DNA of 60,685 nt from Candidatus Babeliales bacterium (GTDB lineage Bacteria; Babelota; Babeliae; Babelales; JABCYS01), in assembly GCA_016929235.1 (NCBI GenBank), contig JAFGJD010000005.1:156168-216852 (forward strand), read 5' to 3'. Made by a program: the position numbers and the translations under genes. The notes under the pieces are model-generated. The model made no database searches. It saw only the letters and a program-made list of their open reading frames with translations, and had not been told where the DNA came from. The stretch's first letter is position 1, and each line of letters starts with the position of its first letter. Shown here in pieces: positions 1-8,001 of the stretch.

Positions 1-1
1 G

Positions 2-715
2 ACAGCAACACAAGAACGCGAAATGTTACATCAAGACCACTTCACCAAAAGTATCGATGCCTTCAAGCATAAGATCGTGGTACCAACAACCTATGATGTG
101 CCCATAGAAGAACAGCGCGTTATGTCAGCACACCTTGCAGGGCACGCGCTCACGCACATTCTTCTTGATACTGGCAACATTATCCACAAGGTAACAATGC
201 TTCCTATCCAAAAAGATATTAAAGAGCGACAAGTATGGATGGATAATGCAGGTTCAGTTGGCAAAAAGATTACTACATTCGGAGACATCTTCTTATTGCA
301 TAAAACAAACTCATCGGGCATAGATACTATGGAAGAAAAAGAGAACCAGGTAAAAGCCCTTCTTGCAGGACATGCTGCAGAAAAAGTACTGCTTGGCGCA
401 AGTTCCTATGACTACCACAGAGAAGATGTCGAACAGGCACAAAAAGTTCTCGAGCCACTGATTTATCGGGGTATGCACAAAGAAAATCTTTCTAAGTCAG
501 TACTTGATCAAAAATGCACAGAGTTACTACAGCTTATTGATCGGTATGCTGAAGAAGTAACGCATCTCCTTGAAGAGCATAAGGAAGACTTAGAACGGTT
601 GGCAAATGCGCTACAAAAACAAAAGACGTTGACGCTTGGCGATACGGTACAACTGTTACCGCATCTGTTCCAAGAGCTGCAATCTGCGAGCATGACGCCC
701 CCCAGCAAAGCGTGA
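2..715 (+). CDS. FtsH-like protein, C-terminal part, with degenerate zinc motif (truncated by window edge)
   Basis: The reading frame is open to the left edge, so the first visible ATG (23) is probably internal and this is the 3' part of a longer gene. The first ~25 residues resemble the helical end of the FtsH AAA+ domain, and the rest resembles the M41 peptidase domain. In active FtsH the zinc motif is HEAGH with a catalytic Glu; here it reads H-L-A-G-H (SAHLAGHALTH), so both His are kept and the Glu is Leu. The later segment LLAGHAAEKVLLGASS and the following Asp-containing helix align with the third zinc-ligand region. The protein is therefore probably proteolytically dead, comparable to plant FtsHi proteins, and may act as a partner of an active FtsH. 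The 3' end overlaps rpiB by 60 nt, tail to tail. Confidence 0.75.
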   Translation, partial: TATQEREMLHQDHFTKSIDAFKHKIVVPTTYDVPIEEQRVMSAHLAGHALTHILLDTGNIIHKVTMLPIQKDIKERQVWMDNAGSVGKKITTFGDIFLLHKTNSSGIDTMEEKENQVKALLAGHAAEKVLLGASSYDYHREDVEQAQKVLEPLIYRGMHKENLSKSVLDQKCTELLQLIDRYAEEVTHLLEEHKEDLERLANALQKQKTLTLGDTVQLLPHLFQELQSASMTPPSKA

Positions 716-1096
716 AGTAATCCACGCCTCAAGAATTTCCTGAGCCCGTGAAGCTGATATATAATCAGCTGGCAGAACAATGACATTTGTATTGTCACGT
801 TCTTTACTTGCGGCGGCCACTGAAGGCTCCCATACAAGACCTGCATATATTCCCGAAAGCCTATTCGCAGCAATACACATACCAATACCACTCCCACACA
901 ACAGCACCCCGCCATCTGACTCTCTTTTGAGGATTGAATCACATACTGCTTTTGCATATATAGGATAATCAGATGGATCCGGCTCGTGAGCACCTTTGTC
1001 GTACCATTCAAGTGTCACATCACTTAACTGTGAAATCTGCTTAAGCAATTCCTTTAACTCGAACCCACGATGATCGGTACCGATTGCCAATTTCAT
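656..1096 (-). CDS. rpiB: Ribose 5-phosphate isomerase B
   Basis: The 146-residue product matches the RpiB/LacAB sugar isomerase family in length. It interconverts ribose 5-phosphate and ribulose 5-phosphate in the cytosolic pentose phosphate pathway. Visible motifs are the N-terminal GTDHRG (family GxDHxG), the active-site loop LLCGSGIGMCIAANR with the catalytic Cys, and the C-terminal FAGGRHARR phosphate-binding segment. The start codon lies within the end of the upstream lipoprotein gene (ATGA overlap), so the two are translationally coupled on the minus strand. The last 60 nt overlap the end of the FtsH-like gene on the other strand. Confidence 0.95.
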   Translation of the reverse strand: MKLAIGTDHRGFELKELLKQISQLSDVTLEWYDKGAHEPDPSDYPIYAKAVCDSILKRESDGGVLLCGSGIGMCIAANRLSGIYAGLVWEPSVAAASKERDNTNVIVLPADYISASRAQEILEAWITSRFAGGRHARRLQLLEQMR

Positions 1097-1764
1097 GCTT
1101 CATCATCCTCTAGGGGAATGATTAATTTCCCCTGCTCATCTAATACCCATTCTGCTTCATCAAATCGATCAATTGTTTGCAGATGAAGAATGATATGTTT
1201 TGTATCTTCGGTAATGATCTCATTACCTTCAAGATCTTTACGCGGGAATTTCACGTGATACACGGTTCTAAACCGCGTCCAATGGTCTTTGAGAAGATAT
1301 TCGTACTCAGGGTTTAACTCAACGTCTTTAATATCTCGCGGTGCATACAATTGACCGTTGACGCGCAAGCGAATATTCCACGGAGACTGTTTATCTCCAA
1401 GCGGCGCAACGTTTTGCTGGACAACTGCAAGTACATAGAATGAAATAAAATTATCATTTTCAGCAAGTTGTCGACGCAAAAATGATTTATGAGCTTCTGT
1501 TGTTTTTCCATGAAATGATGCATTAAGATCTGCATAGACAGTTCGTACTTCATTGGAAAGCCATAGAATGTCAAACAATCCTGCAGTTCCAAATTCATTG
1601 TAGACATTGACTGTTCTGAAATGGTCATTGATAACAGTTCGCGACATTTCTCGTTTTTCGCCTTGGTTAAAGGTCTCAGTTCCCCAATCTATTAACCGAC
1701 CACATCCAGGTAGCAACAAAAGGATCAATGCAACATGCCAAATTCCGTATGGCAAAGACTTCAT
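1093..1764 (-). CDS. Predicted lipoprotein, unknown function
   Basis: This 223-residue protein has a short basic start, a hydrophobic stretch and a lipobox LLPGC around residues 17-21, so it is predicted to be a lipid-anchored envelope protein. The mature part is mixed alpha/beta, with many charged residues and no motif I recognise. The segment FYVLAVVQQNVAPLGDK and the following basic region suggest a folded soluble domain. A purine-rich ribosome site (AAAAGGGG) lies before the ATG. The gene overlaps rpiB by 4 nt and is the first gene of that operon. A PEGA-like or envelope-assembly function cannot be judged from sequence alone. Confidence 0.7.
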   Translation of the reverse strand: MKSLPYGIWHVALILLLLPGCGRLIDWGTETFNQGEKREMSRTVINDHFRTVNVYNEFGTAGLFDILWLSNEVRTVYADLNASFHGKTTEAHKSFLRRQLAENDNFISFYVLAVVQQNVAPLGDKQSPWNIRLRVNGQLYAPRDIKDVELNPEYEYLLKDHWTRFRTVYHVKFPRKDLEGNEIITEDTKHIILHLQTIDRFDEAEWVLDEQGKLIIPLEDDEA

Positions 1765-1787
1765 AAATGCGCCCCTTTTTTCTACGC

Positions 1788-1816
1788 TTACTATCCGTAA
1801 GACAATGATTCTACAA
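1788..1816 (-). promoter_or_regulatory. Predicted sigma70-like promoter for lipoprotein-rpiB
   Basis: On the minus strand TTGTAG (1816-1811) and TAGTAA (1793-1788) are separated by 17 nt. They sit about 30 nt upstream of the lipoprotein start, in the divergent gap shared with the LolC/E-type gene. Confidence 0.4.
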
Positions 1817-1854
1817 CTTGACTCGTAGCCTAGAAAATTTTTTGAGGAAAATCT

Positions 1855-3075
1855 ATGAACTACCTATTCCGCTTACTTGCATGGCGTTACCTTGGAGGAA
1901 CTCGTTACGACAAGAACATCAGCACCATGGCGCACATTGCATTCTGGGGAATTGTCATTGGAACATTTTCGCTTGCACTCGTTGTTGCGATCATGAATGG
2001 ATTTGAGAAGGAAACACATGCAAAGCTGCAAAGCATTAACCCTCAGATCAGCATACGCGCGTTTGGCAATGAACTTGACGTTAAATCATTAACCGATGTT
2101 CTCAACAGAGAATATCCAGAAGTAATTGCAATCGCACCACATGATACAGAGCATGTCATGATTCAAGATCCCCATTCTGATTCCATCCAAACTATCATAG
2201 GGCTTCAGGGCATTATACCCGAACAAGAGCGTCTGGTAACATCGCTAGAAGCATCGCTACAACATTCAAAATCTCTTGAAGATATCATCCACGATAATGG
2301 CGTAGTCATTGGAACAAAACTTGCACAAGGATTGGGAGTACGCAACGGGGACACGGTAACACTCCTCTATGCACCAAGCCGTTCACAAGGATCAACAATC
2401 AAACTCAAACAACGTGAAGCAGTAATAACAGGTATGTTTAGTACCGGCATCGATGACCTGGATACTAGTATAGCATTCTGCCATCTTGATTTTCTTATGA
2501 ACGTTTTTCCCGATGCAGGTCCTACACAACTTGACCTCAAACTAAGACAGGGAATTACAGAAGAACCCATCATCAAATCATTACAGCACCGTCTTGGCAT
2601 AGATGTGTATTCGTGGAAGGATTTGTATCCTGCACTTGTTGCAGCACTCAAACTAGAAAAATATGCAATGTTCTTCATCCTTGCACTTATTACTTTAGTC
2701 GCAAGCATGAATATTATTTCTCTCTTATTCATGCAGATCACACAAAAACGCGGCGACATCGCAATCCTACAAAGCATGGGCGCCACCGCATATGACATTC
2801 GCATGATTTTCATAATGATGGGAATGCTTCTTTCGCTCATGGCAACTATCATCGGACTTATATTCGCATGTGGCGCAAGTTGGATTCTCAATCACTATCC
2901 ATTTATCGCCTTGCCTGATGTGTACTACGTAACCCATTTACCGTCACATATGGAATGGCCTATCATTGTTGCAGTATTTATTGCGGTAGCATTGTTAAGT
3001 CTCATTTCCATTGTTCTGCCAACACGGCGCATCGCAAGCATTTCTGTTTCAAACGTTTTACGCTTTGAAGCGTAA
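1855..3075 (+). CDS. LolC/LolE-type lipoprotein-releasing ABC transporter permease
   Basis: The 406-residue protein has the LolCDE permease layout: a short cytosolic start (FRLLAWRYLGG), a first membrane segment at about residues 25-45 followed by the family motif VVAIMNGFE, a large periplasmic domain at about 50-270, then three membrane helices in a C-terminal FtsX domain. These permeases work with the LolD ATPase to extract lipoproteins from the inner membrane. LolD is not in the window. A single LolC/E-like gene suggests a homodimeric LolF-type arrangement, though a second copy could lie elsewhere. GAGG about 9 nt before the ATG serves as ribosome site. pgk follows after 12 nt, so they are probably co-transcribed. 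Confidence 0.85.
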   Translation: MNYLFRLLAWRYLGGTRYDKNISTMAHIAFWGIVIGTFSLALVVAIMNGFEKETHAKLQSINPQISIRAFGNELDVKSLTDVLNREYPEVIAIAPHDTEHVMIQDPHSDSIQTIIGLQGIIPEQERLVTSLEASLQHSKSLEDIIHDNGVVIGTKLAQGLGVRNGDTVTLLYAPSRSQGSTIKLKQREAVITGMFSTGIDDLDTSIAFCHLDFLMNVFPDAGPTQLDLKLRQGITEEPIIKSLQHRLGIDVYSWKDLYPALVAALKLEKYAMFFILALITLVASMNIISLLFMQITQKRGDIAILQSMGATAYDIRMIFIMMGMLLSLMATIIGLIFACGASWILNHYPFIALPDVYYVTHLPSHMEWPIIVAVFIAVALLSLISIVLPTRRIASISVSNVLRFEA

Positions 3076-3087
3076 AAAGGAGCAATT

Positions 3088-4251
3088 ATGGATTCGTTCC
3101 GTTCACGGTTAACTGAACTTCCTCTTGATCATAAAAAAGTTTTGTTACGTTTTGATGGCAATGTTCCCATAGAATACGGAAAAATTGTTGACGACTACCG
3201 CCTTGAAGCCCTGAGGCCAACGCTCGATTATCTGAAAAGTAAGCATTGCACAATTATTCTTGCAACACATATTGGACGACCTGAGCATCCATCACCGCAA
3301 TTTTCCACACAACATCTTATGCCATGGTTCACCAAACATGGTTACCCAGTAACTCTTCATCCTAGTCTAGATATCGTTCCAGGTACTGGTGGAATGTTCT
3401 TGCTTGAAAATCTTAGATTTTTCCCAGGTGAGCTCACACAAGATCCAACATTTACAAAACAGCTTGCAAGACTTGCAGACTTTTATGTCACTGAAGCATT
3501 TGGCTCCCTGCACCGAAAGAATGCATCTGTCGTTAACGTTCCAATGTTATTTCCAAAATCACAACGCACCTTCGGATTCCTGGTTGAAAAGGAACTGAAC
3601 GAGCTCTCAAAATTAATCACTGGTCCAAAAAAACCATTCATCATCCTATGCGGCGGAGGAAAAGCACACGATAAAATACCACTCCTTCTGAACCTGATGC
3701 CATTTGCAGATACCATGCTCATCCTGCCAGCCATCGCCCATACATTTGCTCAAGAGCTCGGCAAGCAAATGGGAAAATCTATTAAGGAACCTACAGCCAC
3801 CGTCCGCCCTATACTCGAGAAGGCTCGTGAAACAGGCACGCGTATCCTTCTCCCACGGGACTACCAAATCGCCAACGACTCGTTCGAGGGGCCGCTGTCT
3901 TATACAACCTCTGATGAAATACCCAAAAATGGCGTTGGAATCAGCATTGGCCCCAAAACAATACAGGCCTTCGATAAGAAGATTGCCGAAGGCCAGACAA
4001 TTTTTTTTAACGGAATCCCTGGTTTACTTAAACGCCCTGAGACACTCGAAGGCGCCCGTGAGCTTCTAACGAGCATGGCACATGCTAGGGGATACACAGT
4101 AATTGGAGGAGGAGATACAGTTGCAGTCGCTCGACTATTTAACCTTGATCATCAGATTGATTTTTGCTCGACAGGAGGGGGTGCAACCCTGGCGTATTTA
4201 AGCGGGACACAACTGCCAGGCTTGGCACCCTTTATTGCTTCTTCCACTTAG
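3088..4251 (+). CDS. pgk: Phosphoglycerate kinase, divergent
   Basis: At 387 residues this has normal PGK length and the full two-domain layout. It transfers phosphate between 1,3-bisphosphoglycerate and ADP in glycolysis. Recognisable blocks in order are LLRFDGNVP (usual RVDFNVP), THIGRP, LLENLRFFPGE, TEAFGSLHRKNAS (usual NDAFGxAHRAHAS), a GGGKAHDKI version of GGAKVSDKI, FNGIPGLLKRPE in place of WNGPMGVFE, then GGGDT and STGGGATLAYLSG. Several near-invariant positions are changed, including DFN to DGN and the tryptophan block, so the enzyme is clearly PGK-derived but unusual. A ribosome site (AAAAGGAG) precedes the ATG. The end overlaps a tiny minus-strand gene by 20 nt. Confidence 0.9.
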   Translation: MDSFRSRLTELPLDHKKVLLRFDGNVPIEYGKIVDDYRLEALRPTLDYLKSKHCTIILATHIGRPEHPSPQFSTQHLMPWFTKHGYPVTLHPSLDIVPGTGGMFLLENLRFFPGELTQDPTFTKQLARLADFYVTEAFGSLHRKNASVVNVPMLFPKSQRTFGFLVEKELNELSKLITGPKKPFIILCGGGKAHDKIPLLLNLMPFADTMLILPAIAHTFAQELGKQMGKSIKEPTATVRPILEKARETGTRILLPRDYQIANDSFEGPLSYTTSDEIPKNGVGISIGPKTIQAFDKKIAEGQTIFFNGIPGLLKRPETLEGARELLTSMAHARGYTVIGGGDTVAVARLFNLDHQIDFCSTGGGATLAYLSGTQLPGLAPFIASST

Positions 4252-4369
4252 CAAGTCCACTACCAGAAGACTGGGTTCTTAAAGCCTTACATGGACGAGC
4301 CTTGGGCTGGTTAAGAGCTCTTTTGACCGCTTTCTTACATTTTTTATGTTTGGTTGCTTTTCCAGCCAT
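4232..4369 (-). CDS. Tiny lysine-rich basic protein (45 aa), unknown
   Basis: Translation gives 45 residues beginning MAGKATKHKKCKKAVKRAL and ending in a Ser/Gly stretch and AKWKKQ. About a third of residues are Lys or Arg, so it probably binds nucleic acid or the ribosome, but it matches no ribosomal protein I know. A strong ribosome site (AGGAAG, about 5 nt before the ATG) overlaps the stop codon of the preceding tiny gene, which is good evidence for translation. It is the last gene of a three-gene chain and overlaps pgk tail to tail. Confidence 0.6.
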   Translation of the reverse strand: MAGKATKHKKCKKAVKRALNQPKARPCKALRTQSSGSGLAKWKKQ

Positions 4370-4377
4370 AATTCTTC

Positions 4378-4518
4378 CTAACGGTTACGCATACCTTTTT
4401 TATCTACGAGTGTTTGCACTTGAGCAGCCCGACAACTTCGGGCATAGTGATCCGCCTTAACCACCACCCAGTCGAATAACATATACACGCCAATCAACAC
4501 CAACAACCTCATTTTCAT
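4378..4518 (-). CDS. Tiny membrane or exported protein (46 aa), unknown
   Basis: The product starts MKMRLLVLIGVYMLFDWVVV, a basic start followed by a single hydrophobic helix, then about 25 polar residues with one Cys. It is either a one-helix membrane protein or an exported micropeptide. The ATG overlaps the stop of the upstream tiny gene (ATGA), and a GGGAGAGGGG ribosome site lies just upstream. The stop codon is embedded in the ribosome site of the next gene. Confidence 0.55.
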   Translation of the reverse strand: MKMRLLVLIGVYMLFDWVVVKADHYARSCRAAQVQTLVDKKGMRNR

Positions 4519-4658
4519 CGCCCCTCTCCCACACTGTCATCAAATTGAGCACCCTCTTTATTATTAAGCATACCAGGGCCAAATTTCGAATTGCAATAAT
4601 CTGTCAACGTCAAGCATTGACCACATAAAATAACGCATATCAGCCGCCACATTGCCAT
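4515..4658 (-). CDS. Tiny exported Cys-containing protein (47 aa), unknown
   Basis: The product starts MAMWRLICVILCGQCLTLTD and continues with a polar tail ending in VGEGR. The first ~18 residues are hydrophobic with three Cys, so a signal peptide or membrane anchor is likely. The start is uncertain: an ATG at 4652 or a TTG at 4664 is also possible, and no strong ribosome site is seen. It is the first member of the tiny-gene chain, linked to the next by an ATGA overlap. Confidence 0.4.
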   Translation of the reverse strand: MAMWRLICVILCGQCLTLTDYCNSKFGPGMLNNKEGAQFDDSVGEGR

Positions 4659-4777
4659 AAACAATGTCGGCCGCTCAAACTCATTTCATATAGAATCTGT
4701 TAGAAATGAAAAATACCCCTGCCTCGGCGGAAAAGAGAATTGCTCCGACAGAAATAAGAGAATGTGGCTAGAAAGTT

Positions 4778-5329
4778 TTAAAAGAGAGGACAGAAGCTCA
4801 GGAGATAGAGGCTGCTTTGTAGCTGTTCGTTAAGTTCATCAAGGCGATGTTCATGCTCATAGACAAGGTATCCGTAATTGCCATGACGCATGACCCATAC
4901 GTGGAATGCTGGAGCATGAAAATCAAATTGTTGCGCAATTTCTGTTAACGAACGTTTTGTTTCGTCAATTTCTTCCGCAGCAATTGTATTATGTGCAAAG
5001 TCTTTCACTAACTGATTAAATGTCGATTGCTCCATATGCTGTGTAAATGCCGCATGGTCTTCCCAGATTGGTTCGAGATATGATTCGGCTTTGGAAAAGC
5101 CAACAACACCTTTAAGCATATTAAAATCGGGGCTATCTACAAAGAAAGCTGCCTTGGTAAGATTAAAACAGCTATCTTGACACAACTCATGAAGTACAAA
5201 TTCGGAAACATTATTATTATTCTGCAACGACATCATTCGCCGAGGCAAATCTGCCAAGCACTTTAATATATTGGCATGTTGATCGAATGTTTCACCGCTC
5301 GTTGTCGAGGTTATTTCAGACTTCTTCAT
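4778..5329 (-). CDS. Hypothetical cytosolic protein (183 aa)
   Basis: The 183-residue protein has no signal peptide or membrane helix. It is rich in acidic and amide residues, with a run of four Asn at about 38-41, a conserved-looking core around AAFFVDSPDFNMLKGVVGF and an aromatic stretch FHVWVMRHGNYGYLVYEHEH. I do not recognise a family. Its stop is 119 nt upstream of the tiny-gene chain on the same strand, so joint transcription is possible. A GAGGGG-type ribosome site lies about 9 nt before the ATG. Confidence 0.6.
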   Translation of the reverse strand: MKKSEITSTTSGETFDQHANILKCLADLPRRMMSLQNNNNVSEFVLHELCQDSCFNLTKAAFFVDSPDFNMLKGVVGFSKAESYLEPIWEDHAAFTQHMEQSTFNQLVKDFAHNTIAAEEIDETKRSLTEIAQQFDFHAPAFHVWVMRHGNYGYLVYEHEHRLDELNEQLQSSLYLLSFCPLF

Positions 5330-5454
5330 AGCTCTACCCCTCAGTCACTCACCCTCATCTCCAGTATCTAGCAACAACCATACTCCACATATAAAACAAC
5401 ATCAACCCTCCCTTAATATTGAGTATATTTATAGCCATGGAACGCTTTTTTTTC

Positions 5455-5460
5455 TATACT
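5455..5460 (+). promoter_or_regulatory. Predicted -10 box (TATACT) of the kinase-like gene
   Basis: TATACT lies 8 nt before the first ATG of the next gene, with no good -35 at the usual distance. If used, transcription would start at about 5467, making the ATG at 5468 leaderless and favouring the TTG at 5501, which has an AGAAGGG ribosome site. Confidence 0.3.
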
Positions 5461-5467
5461 CGCAACA

Positions 5468-6526
5468 ATGATACATGAAGAAGAAAGAAGGGAATATCGT
5501 TTGAAAGGACCTTTTTTTAAGTTTCTTGGCGTTGCGCTTGCGACGTTGTCTTTAGAATCTCGATCTCTTTTGCGACCGGCAGAGATACTACCAGAAATTA
5601 CAACCCGATGGAGTGAGGATTCTGTATCATTTACACTCAAAGATTCTCATCTTGAAGAGGGGCCGGTATTCCACACGTTTGATAAAAAATTTTTTTACAA
5701 ACATCTTCTACCATCTGGACCCATTAAGTATCGCCACCATCCAGAACAAATGGTCACTGGTAAAAAACTTAGCGAACTTATTGAACATCTTATCGTAGAA
5801 ATTAAACAACACAAACGGTTCTTTAGAGATTTCATTCCCATCAAAACACGAGAGTTTCAACAAAAAGATTTTTGTGGACTTCTTGTTCTAAAGTTTAAAA
5901 ACTATCCCTTCGTTCTGAAGCTCTTTGCAGAAAATCCCAAAAGTTTTGTTTCGCCTTACTCCAAAGGGTTTGAGTCCAGTCTCTTTTTTGTAATGGGACG
6001 AGGCATCATGCGCCACTTAACTGGATTTACACGCATTCAAAACCTAGAAGAGGTCAAAGTCATGATAGCCCAAGACCCTTACTGGTCCTCCATTATTGAT
6101 ATGCCACGCAAATGGTATTGGATGCCAAAAAAAAATGACTGGATAGAAGTCACGGGAAAACATATCAACGGCAAAGATGATCTTAAAATAGACATTCCAG
6201 CATTATATGGACTTGTGTGTGATGAAATACAGATTGATCATTCACCCAATCTGTTTCAGCGACATCACGCCCGACGCTGTATGCGGCTATGTCAATACGT
6301 TAATTTTCAACTCGATCCTCACATCAAGAACTTTTATATTGAAAAAGAAACAGGAAAGCTCGCACTTATCGATACAGAACATTTCCATATGCTTTGCGGA
6401 GTGGACGAAACATGGAAGGCTGACAATTACACTTCATGGTATCTAAAACTCACAGGAAAATATCTCAAAGACAAATTTTTTAGAACTAAAAGCGAACGCA
6501 TTCGCGCGCAACAACCACGAACTTAA
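5468..6526 (+). CDS. Kinase-like protein (divergent protein-kinase/LPS-kinase fold)
   Basis: The 352-residue protein carries a pattern that fits a divergent kinase fold: a beta-strand Lys (YPFVLKLF, K151), a catalytic-loop-like DPHIKN with Asp283 and Asn288 at the canonical spacing of five, and GKLALIDTEHF with Asp302 at the position of the DFG aspartate. This spacing matches the WaaP/Kdo-kinase and protein-kinase superfamily, but the HRD His and DFG Gly are missing, so substrate and activity are open. There is no signal peptide; a short hydrophobic stretch lies at about 20-28. The translation start may be the ATG (no ribosome site) or TTG codon 12, which has one. The end overlaps dnaA by 4 nt. 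Confidence 0.5.
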   Translation: MIHEEERREYRLKGPFFKFLGVALATLSLESRSLLRPAEILPEITTRWSEDSVSFTLKDSHLEEGPVFHTFDKKFFYKHLLPSGPIKYRHHPEQMVTGKKLSELIEHLIVEIKQHKRFFRDFIPIKTREFQQKDFCGLLVLKFKNYPFVLKLFAENPKSFVSPYSKGFESSLFFVMGRGIMRHLTGFTRIQNLEEVKVMIAQDPYWSSIIDMPRKWYWMPKKNDWIEVTGKHINGKDDLKIDIPALYGLVCDEIQIDHSPNLFQRHHARRCMRLCQYVNFQLDPHIKNFYIEKETGKLALIDTEHFHMLCGVDETWKADNYTSWYLKLTGKYLKDKFFRTKSERIRAQQPRT

Positions 6527-7905
6527 CCCAAGATCTTTTCTTCAAGTTTTTGAATCTGATCTTGAAAATCAGGATTACGTTTCATATATTTTTGCACTTT
6601 ACCTACTGCGTGAATCACCGTTGAGTGATCCTTGCGTCCAAGGAAAGAACCAATCTCACTCAAAGACTTATTCGTCATCTTTTTCATAAGAAACATTGCA
6701 ACCTGACGCGCAAGAGATATCTCTTTTGCTCGATTATTTGAGCGAAGATCTTGGACACTATACGCATAATAATCTGACACGTTACGCAAAACATGATCAA
6801 GATCTATAACAGCTGTATTGCGATTATGAGATGCTCGTGGACGCCATAATACTTTTTGTGCAAGTTCAACCGTAATTGGTTGTTGAGTAAGAGATGAGAA
6901 AGCAATAACACGAATCAATGATCCTTCAAGCTCTCGTACATTTGATCGTATTCTCTTGGCAAGAAACTCGGCTACATCTTCACGAAGTGTCATCCCATTC
7001 GAATGTGCTTTTCGTTTCAATATTGCCATCTTCGTTTCAAGACTTGGCGCTTGAACATCAACAACAAGTCCCCATGCCAACCGCGAACGCAAACGATCGG
7101 CAAGTCCTTTGATTTCTTGTGGATATGTATCACTCGAAAGCACAATCTGTTTATGCGAGTCGTGAAGAACATTAAAGATATGAAAGAATGCTTCTTGTGT
7201 CTGTTCTTTGTTAGCAATGAACTGAATATCATCAACTAACAATGCATCAACGTTTTTATATTTTGCATGGAAGCGATGAATTTTATCAAACCGAATTGCG
7301 TTGATAAACTCATTCACAAAGCGATCTGCAGGCTGATATAACACGGTAGCATGATGATTACGCTCTTTAATGCCATTACCTATCGCATGCAAAAGATGTG
7401 TTTTCCCAAGACCAGAATCACCATATATAAATAATGGATTATAAACATATCCAACATTCTCTTTAATCGCATGGGCAGCTGCATATGCAAGTTGATTACT
7501 TGGACCAACAACAAATGTATCAAAGGTATAACTACTACTAAGATGACTTACAGAACAGAATTCAGTGCGTCTTGCCGGAATAGTAAGAATTCCCTCTTTG
7601 CGTTGTTCTGAGAGAATCAAATGTGCCCCCTTGACTTGAGTCGGAGCGGAAGCTTTTTGTTCATCGGTAAAAACAAGCTTAAGAGAAGTAACATTAAGTA
7701 AACGACCAAGATGAAGTTCAAACAAATCTTCGTGATGCATACGCAAATAATCTTTCACAAACGAATTTGGTGCGCGAAGATACACAATCTTTTCTCGCGC
7801 ATCCCAACGCTCCAACGCAACGGCCTTGAGCCAGGTCTCGACCACCTGCGTACCAACTTCCTTTTGAACTATAGAAAGAAAATCTTGCCAGATTTGTTGT
7901 ATCAC
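6523..7905 (-). CDS. dnaA: Chromosomal replication initiator DnaA
   Basis: All four DnaA domains are present in 460 residues: an N-terminal interaction domain (1-~75), a short linker, an AAA+ ATPase (~110-330) with Walker A GDSGLGKTH and Walker B LLVDDIQF, and a C-terminal DNA-binding helix-turn-helix with the signature LGRKDHSTVIHAVGK. It binds DnaA boxes and melts the origin. No dnaN is adjacent, and the 96-nt upstream gap shows no consensus DnaA box, so the origin is not obviously here. The gene overlaps the kinase-like gene by 4 nt at its 3' end and is divergent from a TPR lipoprotein. Confidence 0.97.
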   Translation of the reverse strand: MIQQIWQDFLSIVQKEVGTQVVETWLKAVALERWDAREKIVYLRAPNSFVKDYLRMHHEDLFELHLGRLLNVTSLKLVFTDEQKASAPTQVKGAHLILSEQRKEGILTIPARRTEFCSVSHLSSSYTFDTFVVGPSNQLAYAAAHAIKENVGYVYNPLFIYGDSGLGKTHLLHAIGNGIKERNHHATVLYQPADRFVNEFINAIRFDKIHRFHAKYKNVDALLVDDIQFIANKEQTQEAFFHIFNVLHDSHKQIVLSSDTYPQEIKGLADRLRSRLAWGLVVDVQAPSLETKMAILKRKAHSNGMTLREDVAEFLAKRIRSNVRELEGSLIRVIAFSSLTQQPITVELAQKVLWRPRASHNRNTAVIDLDHVLRNVSDYYAYSVQDLRSNNRAKEISLARQVAMFLMKKMTNKSLSEIGSFLGRKDHSTVIHAVGKVQKYMKRNPDFQDQIQKLEEKILG

Positions 7906-8001
7906 GCCATCGCTCTATCAGTTTTAGTAAATTTGTGAGAAACTTGTGACCAGTTTACGGAAGAAACAGATGTTAGTGTATAACGCTCGAGAAAAAAATC
8001 T

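Noticed and set aside
180-188. A consensus DnaA box TTATCCACA
   Set aside because: It is a single copy inside the FtsH-like coding frame and far from dnaA; no cluster was seen, so it is probably chance.
2367-2891. A 174-codon minus-strand ORF inside the LolC/E-type gene
   Set aside because: It is the reverse frame of a well-supported gene and its translation has no family features.
4164-4460. A 98-codon plus-strand ORF after pgk
   Set aside because: It runs antisense to the tiny minus-strand genes and through the pgk end, with no ribosome site or coding pattern.
7906-8001. Replication origin next to dnaA
   Set aside because: The gap has no repeated DnaA boxes, no AT-rich unwinding element of useful length and no dnaN follows.
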